The notes beneath the pieces were generated by a model that saw nothing but the letters and a program-made list of their open reading frames with translations, ran no database searches and was not told where the DNA came from. Positions 31,201 through 40,953 of a DNA stretch of 64,000 nt are shown here, piece by piece; the first letter of the stretch is position 1; each line of letters opens with the position of its first letter. This DNA is from Ischnura elegans (lineage: Eukaryota; Arthropoda; Insecta; Odonata; Coenagrionidae): NCBI RefSeq assembly GCF_921293095.1, contig NC_060252.1:81922866-81986865 (forward strand), given 5' to 3'. The position numbers were made by a program, and so were the translations under genes.

Positions 31201-34200
31201 ACTTAGCACATTCAAAGAGGCCACCTCCAGGCAGACGGATCCCACATAATAAGCCTAGTGATGGCGGTGCCCTTTGAGGCACCTCCAGTACAGATCATTG
31301 CTGGTTGCTTAACAGAAGGCGCCCCTTGGACTGCCCCTAGGCACGTGCCCACTTTCCCTTACGGTGAATCCGGCCCTGGTAGAGCCAAATCTATGGTACT
31401 CCATGCCACCATGGCAACAAAATGCACAGCTCACCATCAAGCATTACAAACCATGTACGCAAGGGATCCACAGAGTGAATTGAAACAAGTTAGGGCATTT
31501 GTATGCTTTCATTATAAAAAGTAAAAAGGACAATATGTGACAATTTTTGGTGTGTACATCTAAAATGGGTAGTGATTTTCATCTTTTTTCTATGCCACTG
31601 GAGTTTTTCTCGACCATAAAATGATTTCTCTCACATTACCATGACTTTCAGTCACAATTTTTATTACCCTGAATGGTATGAATTCTGTACGTATGTAAAC
31701 ATTTCACAAATATTGAAGAATAACATTATCTGTCTGTTTGAAATCCTTGAATATGAGACTATGCTTCTTTTGCTAAAAATCAACTGCATGTTATTTCCTT
31801 ACATCTGTAAAATTTCATGCCACATATTTCATATTTGCCCATTTCAGCACCACCACCGCTCCCATCTGACTATGAGTTATTCCCAGGAGTTGGATATTAC
31901 AAATTCCACACAGCTACTGCCAAAAGTTTTGAAGATGCATCTTCGAAGTGCACTATGGAAGGAGGTCATTTAGCCATTGTCAACTCAGAAGCTGAGCATC
32001 AGGCATTACAAACCATGTACGCAAGGCATCCTGAGAGTGAACTGAAACAAATTTGGGCTTTTGTAGGCTTTCATGATAGAAAGAAAGAAGGAGAATATGT
32101 GACCATTTTTGGTGAGTAAACCTATGATGGGTATTCAACATCAGAGACCAATGATATGCAGAGAGAATAAAAAATGAATTAAAAGTCAGATCGAGACTGA
32201 CCTGTAATAGATACACCCTGGGGAATACAGTAGCAGCAACCATATTAGTGCCACTTTGTGCCCAAGTGCACTAACACTGAGATAGTTTATTTTTCAAAAT
32301 CGGCTTTTAAAATTTCAAAATTTTTATAAATAGGGAAAGTAAAACTTTATCACCATAATGGCCTGATTTGACCAATTTAACACATAAATTGGTGACTCAG
32401 TGTCATATTCATTTACCGTATTTCTCCGAATATAGTCCCCCCTCCTAATTTTGAGGCTTCAGTTTCGAGAAAAGTAAAAAAAAAATGCGTTTGAATATAG
32501 TCCCTCCCTTTACTTTTACCACAGGCATTTTTGGAAAAAAAGGGGGGACTATATTCAGACATATACGGTATGCTCTCAGTTCCCAAGGCAACCTCACAAG
32601 GTTCAGTTTATTCAACTTAACAATGTCTGATATGCACTGAATAGTAGAGGCCTTCACGTTGTAGAAATCCATCTTACTGATTTGTAAATGAAAAACTTTG
32701 CTATTTCTACAATTTGGAACTTTATTTTCCTGACTAGTTTCGATACACTGTATCATATTCATAGGACTAGCACAAGGACAAGTTCACTATTTATCGTAAA
32801 CCCACGTGCACCGATCAGGTCATCCACTCATCCTCAAAACATTCCATTAATCAAAAATTAGCAGCCTTTCACTGCATGCTGCACAGAGCATTAGCCGTAC
32901 CATTAGAGCCAACAGCTTTCATGTCAGAAATAATCACAATTAAAAAAATTGCAGTCGCTAACGGTTACGCTGAAAAATTAATCGACGATTTACTGGCAGG
33001 CAAAAGGAAAAAAATGTTAATCAAGGATTTTTACTCCTCAACCACAAATGACAAAGGATCGTGGCGACGCCTGAAGTATGTAGGACAACCCTCTATTAAA
33101 ATAGGAAAGTTTCTCAAAGAAATGAACATTCATCCGGCTTACTACAATAACAGGAATCTAAAAAGCTTGCTTCCACCCATCAAAGACTCCATAAACCCAG
33201 CCCTCCATAGTGGGGTTTACCAACTAAAATGCAGTGATTGTGGCGCCAAATACGTGGGACAAACGGGGAGGAACCTAGCCATTAGAGGCGAAGAACACAG
33301 ACGAGACTACATCAAGAAAACGGGACTGTCCCAATTTGCCTCCCACCTCCTTGAAGAAGGACATCAGGCGGATTTCACCCCGGAGTTGCTGCACCGTGTG
33401 AAGAAAGGGTCACAAATGGACATCAGGGAGCAACTGGAAATTTTAAGAATAGTTAAAAAGAAAGAGCCCATCACTAATGACCACCTTTTCCCATTCCACT
33501 CCCCCCTCCTGAACATCCCAATTTTGCACCCGAAAAATAATCCCCATGACGCTAACCCACGCCGCCTCCCCTAAGTACGTTCCCTTTCCTCCCCCCACCT
33601 CCTACGCGAAGTGCAACAATGTAGCGCTCTACAGACATCTCCTCTCCACCCCTTTCCCCTCCCCTCCCCTTCCACTCTTTGCCCCCCCCTTTTTTGGTAT
33701 ATAACCCACGGCAACGCTACTTGTACTGCTAGTCCTATGAATATGATACAGTGTATCGAAACTAGTCAGGAAAATAAAGTTCCAAATTGTAGAAATAGCA
33801 AAGTTTTTCATTTACAAATCAATGTCTGATATATCAAAATACAGCCTCAATGTTATAAACCAAATTTCATCAAATAGCACCAACTTGGGTTTTCCGCGAT
33901 CATTTGAAGAATAATTTTCTTGATTGCAAGTTTCAAATTACCATAAACTCCAGCTGTATTAAAACGATCCGTTCAAATCTAGATTTTGGGCTATGCTCAC
34001 GATACCACTTTTAAATTATTATTACTTGAGCAGTACTGCCTTTGCTGCTTTCATGTGGTCACTGCACATGGAGGACATATAGATAAAGCAGTTTTTGAGC
34101 TCCTTCCACTAAATGCAGAGATCATAGATTCTGTAGTCCAGCAAGAAAGTTTGAAAACTGCCACTATGACCATGGGCTTAACCAGCGAGGGGCAGTTGCC

Positions 34201-35124
34201 TCCCTTAGAAGCAAAAATCACAGAAGTCTTTAAGCAACATCAGAACTGAATTGAAACGAAAGTATTCAACAAATTTTAACTCACTTAAATTTTAACTTTT
34301 AACATTTTTTAAATTTAAACCCATGAAAAATGATATGTATTAGTATAAGATATGTAACTAAAATAAAACTATTTTTTCAAGGAAATGAACTCATAAACCA
34401 ATAAAGCGCTGCTATAATTTTCTTAAAATGTTGCTTTCATTCACCTTCTCCATGCTAAAATGTCACGACTTGGCTTGCCCCCCTAGACCATGGCTTGCCC
34501 CCCCCCCCTTCAGTTATGATCCTGGGTACGCCCTTTACTATGACATCCGACCCCGAGTATAAGATGCACTCAGACTGATTTAAGTATATCTGGACTAGCC
34601 ATGGCGAAGTAACAGTATAGCCCTCAAATTTCCACAGAGGAGAATGAAGCCTCAGTAGCTTAACTGGCTAAAACACTCGATCAGAATCCAGGAGATCTAC
34701 ATCTGAATCCCAGTCAAGGCAAATGATTTTTTCTCTGTGTATTTTTCGCACAATTTGGACCCTGACTGTTGAGATGATTTTCATGGAATAAAAACTCATC
34801 TTAAATACCAGAAGACACAGTTATCCTTTTAGATGTTAATAATTAAATGTAACAGTAAAGTATATTTCTATTGATTTACTTAAAGAGTCCATTTTTTAAA
34901 TCACTAATCCAAAGTAATACACGTACATTTTTTCTCTTACCATAGGCCAGCCTCTGCAATCTACTGGATTCACAAGATGGTCATCTCAAGGTCAGCCTGA
35001 TAACTATAACGGTGCTGAAAACTGTGGCAGTATCCATCGTAACGGAGGCCTTAATGACATAGGATGCGGACGGCAGATTCCATTTTTCTGTGAATATGAC
35101 CTTTCTTGGGCAGAACACTTATAG
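25208..35124 (+). CDS. CTL-E: C-type lectin, chimera of a young exon 1 and older exons 2-3
   Basis: The exons are 25208-25469, 31848-32111 and 34946-35124, giving 234 residues in an open frame. Exon 1 is almost identical to that of CTL-D. Exons 2 and 3 are the most divergent of the set: HTATAKSFEDASSKC, HQALQTMYARHPESELKQIWAF, then SQGQPDNYNGAENCGS and CGRQIPFFCEYD. All cysteines, QPD and LND remain, but the acidic residue after QPD is N. Intron 1 (6.4 kb) contains two successive copies of the same intron segment (25590-25657 continued at 28191, and again from about 28317), marking a recombination joint. It also holds a partial duplicate of exon 2. Intron 2 holds a Penelope-like fragment. Splicing across the joint is inferred from preserved GT-AG sites. 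Confidence 0.85.
25658..28190 (+). mobile_element. 2.5-kb TIR element with AGGGAAGT ends and AT duplication
   Basis: The ends are AGGGAAGTGCACTA and TAGTGTACTTCCCT, flanked by AT (25656-25657 and 28191-28192). Sister introns have the empty site (for example near 5528 in CTL-B). The interior has only short broken frames. Near 26065-26125 a phrase like NKWFKAAPDSYLSMIFCFEDH recalls a THAP-type zinc-finger region, but this is weak. The superfamily is unresolved. Confidence 0.75.
28228..28312 (+). mobile_element. Truncated hAT-type MITE at a recombination joint
   Basis: The left part of the CAGAGGCGGATCC family (here CATAGGCGGATCCAGG) sits after GTTCCTTG, the same target as the complete copy at 5563. 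It stops at about 28312, where the sequence switches to a second, diverged copy of early intron 1. Confidence 0.75.
28317..29040 (+). other. Second, older copy of early intron 1
   Basis: About 28317-28520 aligns with the DNA 30-250 bp downstream of the exon 1 donor in the other genes (CATAGCCAAT, TTCATTTTTTCAG-like, TAGACAATTA, TTGGTTAAATG). It is more diverged than the copy at 25545-25657. The rest holds no recognisable gene. Confidence 0.7.
29081..29339. repeat. Foldback element with 63-bp inverted repeats
   Basis: The arm 29081-29143 (TATCGATACATCCAC to GCTCATCTAG) is the near-perfect reverse complement of 29277-29339. The 133-bp centre has no coding capacity. Confidence 0.8.
29454..30309. 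repeat. Element with about 95-bp inverted terminal repeats
   Basis: The arms at about 29454-29548 and 30211-30309 are inverted copies at roughly 80 percent identity. They contain ACCGGTTTCGTCACTG and CAGCGACGAAACTGGTT. The style resembles the terminal repeats of the Penelope-like copy at 32634, so it may be a non-autonomous relative, but no coding sequence supports this. Confidence 0.6.
30344..31378. mobile_element. hAT-type non-autonomous element (CAGGGCCGGATT ends)
   Basis: The ends CAGGGCCGGATTTAACC and GGTGAATCCGGCCCTG are flanked by the exact 8-bp duplication GTAGAGCC (30336-30343 and 31379-31386). A SINE is nested inside. No transposase frame is seen. Confidence 0.88.
30553..30740 (+). 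mobile_element. tRNA-derived SINE
   Basis: A tRNA-like head has the A box TGGCGGCGGGG and the perfect B box GGTTCGAGTCC. It is followed by a roughly 100-bp body and an AAAT-repeat tail ending near 30740. It is nested in the hAT element at 30344. Confidence 0.85.
31427..31551 (+). pseudogene. Partial duplicate of CTL exon 2, decayed
   Basis: About 125 bp match the 3' half of exon 2 of CTL-E (LQTMYAR, SELKQ, then YVTIFG) at roughly 85 percent. The copy has a stop after HYKK and a changed donor (GTGTGT for GTGAGT). It lies in intron 1 of CTL-E with no upstream half and is followed by ordinary intron sequence, so it should be skipped by splicing. Confidence 0.85.
32416..32568. mobile_element. 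pogo-type MITE (153 bp)
   Basis: The ends CCGTATTTCTCCGAATATAG and CTATATTCAGACATATACGG are flanked by TA (32414-32415 and 32569-32570). The ends match the 1.8-kb element at 50630. Confidence 0.88.
32634..33820 (+). mobile_element. Penelope-like retroelement fragment with GIY-YIG domain
   Basis: The frame 32876-33574 (232 residues) encodes the C-terminal part of a Penelope-like protein. It has a GIY-YIG nuclease core (GVYQLKCSDCGAKYVGQTGR and following R and H residues) with the CxxC usual in these elements. The reverse-transcriptase portion is absent. Perfect 92-bp inverted repeats lie at 32679-32770 and 33729-33820, and a 12-bp duplication AATGTCTGATAT flanks the whole (32622-32633 and 33821-33832). 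The left side has a 45-nt extension beyond the inverted repeat. The copy is 5'-truncated but looks recent. Confidence 0.9.
34171..34536 (-). mobile_element. hAT-type MITE of the lectin-spacer family
   Basis: The ends are CATGGGCTTAACCAGCGAGG and GGGTACGCCCTTT, flanked by the exact 8-bp duplication ACTATGAC (34163-34170 and 34537-34544). It is a shorter relative of 11014-11963 in reverse orientation. Confidence 0.85.
34649..34720 (+). pseudogene. tRNA-derived sequence
   Basis: The 72-nt stretch has a good A box (TAGCTTAACTGG) and a decayed B box (ATCTGAATCC), with acceptor ends GCCT and AGGC that still pair. It is probably a tRNA pseudogene or SINE head. Confidence 0.6.
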
Positions 35125-35439
35125 ATTTTTCCCGTAGGTTTCAAAATAAAAAAGAAAAAATATTTTCAGTGGTGGAAAGTAAAGGAGTTTCATCTAACTG
35201 AAATCCTCAAAAAGCAGAAAATTTCCATAATAGTTGTGTCAAAATGATAATTGCAATACATGGACATTTTTAGTCACGAGTGTCAAAGTAATACTGTAGC
35301 TTCCTATCCTCATTAAATATGACATTTTTACTTAAATTCTATTCTATTTAAATTACCCACTAGTTTTTTTGCCATCCTTTAAAAGTTCCTTAAGAAATTT
35401 TATATCATAACACAGCAATGAAATATGTTACATTCATGT
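35125..35439 (+). other. 3' flank of CTL-E
   Basis: No gene is seen. The first part aligns with the 3' flanks of the other lectins, and the A-rich stretch near 35140-35165 contains AATAAA. Confidence 0.5.
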
Positions 35440-35573
35440 CAAAATCAATGTTGATGTAACCTATTTATTTGATTGTATGTGATTTCCCTTGTATATTTTT
35501 GTATGTACTACTTTTTCCTGACGAGGTCTCAATATTTCTGAATACTATTGACCAATAAAAATTATTATTATTA
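35440..35573 (+). mobile_element. LINE 3' end
   Basis: A short 3' untranslated remnant of a non-LTR element includes TGACGAGGTCTCAATA and ACCAATAAAAATTATTATTA as its tail. Confidence 0.55.
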
Positions 35574-37408
35574 ATGACAAATGGTCTTTCCCAAATTTAA
35601 ATTATATTATGAAGGTCTTGGGGATGGCAACACTAGGTGCTGTGAAATATTGTTAGGTTAAGTAATCAAATTTGTGTGCATTCTAGGTTTTTAATTTTGA
35701 CAAGGACATAAGCAAAGTCCACCAAGTCGGATATAGTTTATATACAACGTAAATACATATATAAATGAGCTTTGGTTATTTGATTGAGACATCAAATAAA
35801 AATGGGCTATACATATAAAACTGAAAGCATATCTATACATTCAATAACGGATGTGGGTACTGGACTTTCCTTATAAATGGTTCCAATTTCTTCATTTGGT
35901 CCAGGTCTAAAGTAATTCTGAAATCAAGCCTATAAAAGACTGCATAAAATGTAAAAAAGGAGCTGACTGAAGAATACAGTCATGGACAGGACCTAGTCAA
36001 GAGAGTTTCTATAATATATATAACATAGATTAAGCAAAAACACACTGGAATTAAGAACCACATCCATTGACCCAGTCCACGAGTTGAAATAGCCATAAAC
36101 TGCATCACTTGAAGAGGTCAACACTAAAGATTTATCAGTATATTTGAGGGAGATTTAAAATTTATTCATTAGAATATCCAAAACTGTTTTTTAACCAATA
36201 CTTCACCAGCAAATAGAGGACCAGAATCAATAATTCCAATTTAATTAAAACTGCTTATATCAATTGCCATATGATAATAACATTTCTTCATTACGTAAAT
36301 AACAGCACAGCAGCGACCATATGGGATTTAGTGCAGGAAGAATTAAAATCTGAACTCAATAAAATACTAAGTTAAGTTGCAGGATTCATCAAAAATACTA
36401 CATATGAGCAAACAGAGTCTGGGAGCCACTAGAAACTTGGATGCTACATGACAGGCTTTGCTTGAGCTACTAAGAACAGATATCGTTCAGAGTGACATGG
36501 AGAGAACCGCCTTCTATTTCTAGGTCCGACTAAAACGATAAAGTAAGAGAGATATTATGCCAAACAGATAGGTATAGGAATTCATTTTTCACCCACACAA
36601 TAAGGGAGTTTAAGAAATTTTAGGAGTGACTCAGTACTCATTGCTCTCTCCATTTCTTTATTTAGTCCTTCTATTTTTTTTGCTAAAGGCTGTTGTCCTA
36701 ACACCCCCTGCCATAAAGCCTGTTTCGGTGGCTTATGGGAGAGTATGCAGAAGTTGGAGAAAATGAGAGTTAAAGTTGTGCGAGCATTTTTAGTCACCTC
36801 AGAGCAAAAACAAGATGATAACCTTGGTATCTTTAATCCGTTCACAGATAAAAGAACAATGCAACACTAAGGCCTATAATTTTACTGGTATATTTCAATT
36901 TCATTTTTAGTAAAAACGGTACAATACTATTCACTAATTTTAACTTGGCATTTTATCATTGACATTAGAAATATACTGATAAGAAACATGACAAAAGTTG
37001 AAGCAATTACTAACATGCTAAAAAAATTTATTACAGGTTCAATATAAGTCAGGATATTCTAAGAAAATAACTATCATGAATAAAAAACCAGTATTAATGA
37101 TACACCTACCTTCATTAAGACTATTCCTTCCACATACAGAGTTCACCGTAGAGATGTCACTGAAGTGAATAATTCTCAGCTGTTAATTCTCATCTATCAC
37201 AGCTCCTGGTGAACAACATTTCTTAAGAACTGAATTTTTGAACAAGACAACAGTACCAGTGGAAAATTAAGGTAAAAATACCATGAAAATAAAATTAACA
37301 GATGAAAGCATTAGTTTGAGGAAATTCTAAACATTAAGCATGGTAAATGAAACAACTTTCAACTTTCCACATAGCTTTATAAGTTCAAAGTTGTTTCATT
37401 TTCCTAGT
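35574..37408. other. No gene recognised
   Basis: This is AT-rich sequence with short frames only. The last trace of lectin-unit homology fades near 35730. I see no RNA gene, terminal repeat or protein motif in the remainder. Confidence 0.5.
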
Positions 37409-37412
37409 TTAA

Positions 37413-37887
37413 CACGTTCACTGTTGCTTCAGTCATAATGACCGAAACACATACTTCATCTTCAAGCCGTTTCTGTCATTATGACTGAAGAATGAGTCAC
37501 TTTGTTTGGCCTTTCGTAGCATGCCAATGGTCATAGCTGCTTCAGCACCGTGTAGGCGGATCCAGGGGGGGGCACGGGGGCACGTGCCCCCCCCAGACCC
37601 TTACAAATATGCTAGATTTTTAATACGGTCCTATTCTCATTGCGTTCGTTTTGTATAACAAGGTATCCTTGTGCCCCCCCCCTGAACAAAATCCTGGATA
37701 CGGCCGTGCTTGTGCCCCTCCCAGAAAGAAATCCTGGATCCGCCCATGATGTGACCAACACGGTGCACGCAGCCGAATGCACACGAAAACTCAAATGGAA
37801 AGTATCAAATTATTAAAACGAAAGAAAAAAGAAAAACAAGTCAGCGCAATGGGTGGATTCGTCTAAAAATCTGCGGCAGGGAACATG
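37413..37887. mobile_element. piggyBac-like MITE, TTAA duplication, with nested MITE
   Basis: The ends CACGTTCACTGTTGC and, reverse complemented, CATGTTCCCTGCCGC are flanked by TTAA (37409-37412 and 37888-37891). A perfect 16-bp inverted repeat CTTCAGTCATAATGAC lies at 37427-37442 and 37475-37490. Confidence 0.75.
37551..37748. mobile_element. hAT-type MITE nested in the piggyBac-like element
   Basis: The body matches 5563-5757 (GGCGGATCCAGGG left, CTGGATCCGCCCATG right). I could not see a clear 8-bp duplication, so the exact ends are uncertain. Confidence 0.8.
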
Positions 37888-37891
37888 TTAA

Positions 37892-38205
37892 CCATGAAAG
37901 TGAGTAATAATCGAAGCATCCTTGATATGGTATTTGTGGAAGACTACCGACAGGTAAGGCCATTTGTGCCATGAGGGAAGGGTTGAGAGAAATCTGAGGT
38001 CGGCATTTGCCTGCTCTTAATGAAAGGTGCCAAGGGGACCATGGCGTAACGTTCAATCCGATGGACTGAGTACTGCACTTGAAGTGTCCTCCATGAAATG
38101 CTCAAGCACGGATCAGGTAGCCCCAGAAAAATCTCTGCCACTGCCGGGATTTGAACCTGGACCGACTGGGTAGGAAGCCACTTTGGCCACTACACCAGCC
38201 TGATA
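37892..38205 (-). mobile_element. tRNA-derived SINE
   Basis: The minus strand begins with a tRNA-like head (about 38202-38139) with GTGTAGTGGCC near the A box and the B box GGTTCAAATCC. A roughly 230-bp body follows. The left limit is set by the neighbouring TTAA site and is approximate. Confidence 0.65.
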
Positions 38206-38244
38206 TCCCCGAAGCATTCTTCTAACAGTTCTACTTAGTTCCTG

Positions 38245-39701
38245 CAGGGCTATTCTACTAAACGGGGCCATACGTATGGCCGGCCGTAAGTTTCTTATGG
38301 TCTGACCCGAAATTACGGCCTAAACCGATTCCACTCTCGAGGGGCCATATCGTATGGCCCGGTCAAAAGTCTTAACGCCCTTTCTGCAGGCGAGTATGAG
38401 AATTATAATTGGTACTATAAGTTTGGTTCACTTTTTTATACACTAGTCATTTTTTTGAGAAGGAAGTTTGTTCCAACGTGAATAAAAAATTAATTATATG
38501 TTCCTTAACCGAAATGGACTCTTATTAAAGGATAAATTTTAATTTTCTTTAAACTAATCTAGCGGCAGACGCTGAAGATCTTTAAAACAAGTGAAGAACG
38601 TAAATCATGGGCGAGAAGAAGCAGAAGAAATTTGTGCCGTGCAGTATTATGATATTCGTGAATTGTGCATGTAATGGATAGAGTTAGAACATGACATCCT
38701 ATTGTAGTTCTAACCCCCTTCCTCTCCTTCCAATGGTCTAACTATTGTCTCATGGCTGCAATCATTTGCCCCCAAAAGCCTTATAAATCCACCCAATGCA
38801 CGAAATCTAAAGATGAAATTGAAACTTTAAGTTTCATCAATTTTATTATCAGAGGCTTATGTTTCGGTAGCTGTATAAAGTTAAAACATCAATATGAGAC
38901 TATCATTCTTTCCTTGATTTGTGGACGACATTTGTCCTTTACGCATCGACTTACTGAAGATTGCCTTACTGCCAAAAAAAAATTCTTGCCCTATGTTTCT
39001 TAGATTTCCTCCCTCATGAACCGTTATGCTACGAGAATCTTAAAATATAAAACATTTAATAGCGGATATTTCAAACTACCTACAGCTTTTCGAAACAAGT
39101 AAGGAATCTGCTAGCAAATGTAGCACAGAAAGCAAATAAAAGCCGGCTCCGGGAAGAGGAACGGGCCCGTTCCTCCGTTCACTTTAGCAGAGCATCCGTT
39201 AAAAGTATTCCTAACTTTTTAACTACAAGCAAACTTTTAGTTCATCCGCTATATCTACTTAAAAATTAAGTAACAACTTTTGACGTACGGAAATAGTTAA
39301 TGAAAACATCATCATCGTACGCGAACGGATTACCTACACGTATCCCGTATCCTCCTTATGAAATCGACGTCTTTTTGAAATATATCTAGCCAATGCCCGT
39401 TGAATCCGTATGTGCTCACCCACAATATTCATATATTTCTTGAAACAATCGCTATGTAATCGATGACACTTCGTAAGTTTCTTTTATAACACCTTAGGCG
39501 AGCAATGTTATTTCGTATGGCCCATGTTATGACCGCCTCCTAGGCAGGCCATAATATTACGGCCTTTAGGCCATAGCTACCGCCCGACTTATGGCCTTTC
39601 GCTCAGAGTAGAATCGCTCGAAGCCATACGTATGTCTCAAGGCCGTAGTTATGGTCGATTTCGACTTATGGCCCGGCCATACGATTAGTGGAATAACCCT
39701 G
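38245..39701. mobile_element. 1.46-kb TIR element with CTG duplication
   Basis: The ends CAGGGCTATTCTACTAAACG and, reverse complemented, CAGGGTTATTCCACTAATCG are flanked by CTG on both sides (38242-38244 and 39702-39704). Subterminal palindromes such as GGCCATACGTATGGCC occur at both ends. No transposase is visible. A 3-bp duplication would suit a PIF/Harbinger-like origin, but that is a guess. Confidence 0.75.
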
Positions 39702-39915
39702 CTGGTCCCAAATTTGCTTCTAAATGAACAAAAAAGTGTTATCCAGGGGAGTTTCAAGGAAGGTAAAGTCAGGATCAACACACTAAAATGCACAGTCCTA
39801 ATGCTGCCAATTTCAAAGGTGTTTCAGGTCACTTGCTTACTCCCAGGGATGGCTCACAATCAGAGGTAGGCCCTGAGGTTGTGTCCTAACTTTGGCATGA
39901 TATGCTATGGAGTGT

Positions 39916-40953
39916 GTGATACCAACTTCTGCGTCTGCAATGATAAAAAGCACGCAAAAATTAAAATGTTTCATTTCGACCCGAAGCGAAACGAAAATAC
40001 GAGGCCTGGGTTTGGTTTCTTTCCCGCACAAAATTAAAATCACCAAGGAGTTCAGTTTCGACCCCGGATGAAACTTTACTCCCGGGAACGAAACTAAATT
40101 AATCGAAACTCCACTAAGCACAGTTCATTTTTGATCCCAGAAGTTGAGCGGAGGGGGATAAGAGGGAATATTTTGGAAACATTACGTTTGACATGCGTGT
40201 AAAAAGGTTAAATCATTGAGCTTAACACGTTGCATACCGGGGTATTTAAATTCCTAGGAACACCCATTCTGGGTAATATGTGCCTATTAGGGCGTAATGC
40301 CTTTGGTTTAAACATGGTTAAAAAGCTAATGCATAGAATATAACTATACCCAATCAAACGTTATGATGCATCAATTCATTATGAATACCGAACAACAACT
40401 GAAAATATACTGACGAATACCTATTGTATGCTTTAAAATTGTTTAGGTTGACGCACCTAAATGATGAGAATCTTCGTCATCCATCTGGAACATACGGAAA
40501 AAAAATGACGAGAATTCTTGCTATCTGTACGCAAAGTGTTAAAAATCGAATGGCCAGTTTACATTCACCATTCTCCTGTGAGAGGTAAAAATATGAGTGC
40601 CCCATGCATCTAATGGCGGTAGGCCAAACCTCTACTTCATTCAACCATACTTAGTACTCGGTATGTGGGTCGAATCAAACTGTTCGAAGGTGAAGCACGT
40701 GGTCCCTCTGGTGAGAAAAATTTTCTGTTTTGTTTTGTCCCAGAGTTTTAGTTAAGTTTCGACCCCAAGTAGTTTTGACTCGGATTCAATTTTTTCCCTG
40801 AGTTTAGCTCAAATCCATTTAGTTTCGTTTCAACATTTCGCTTCCGGGAACGAAACTATTGAAATTTTACTGGTTTTGACTTTCGTTTCATTTCACTTGC
40901 CGTCCCTGGTAAAAAGTTCATTCGTAATTGCTGATGCCGAAGTCTGGTATCAC
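39916..40953. mobile_element. TIR element with GTGATACCA ends
   Basis: GTGATACCAACTTCTGCGTC at 39916 pairs with the reverse complement of the right end (GTGATACCAGACTTCGGCATC). The interior is rich in GAAACGAAA-type motifs and contains a nested TTAA element. Superfamily and target duplication are unclear. Confidence 0.6.
40226..40538. mobile_element. piggyBac-like MITE, TTAA duplication
   Basis: The ends CACGTTGCATACC and, reverse complemented, CACTTTGCGTACA are flanked by TTAA (40222-40225 and 40539-40542). It is nested in the element at 39916. Confidence 0.8.

Noticed and set aside
33986-34249. 87-codon frame in CTL-E intron 2
   Set aside because: It runs into a hAT-type MITE at 34171 and shows no conserved motif.
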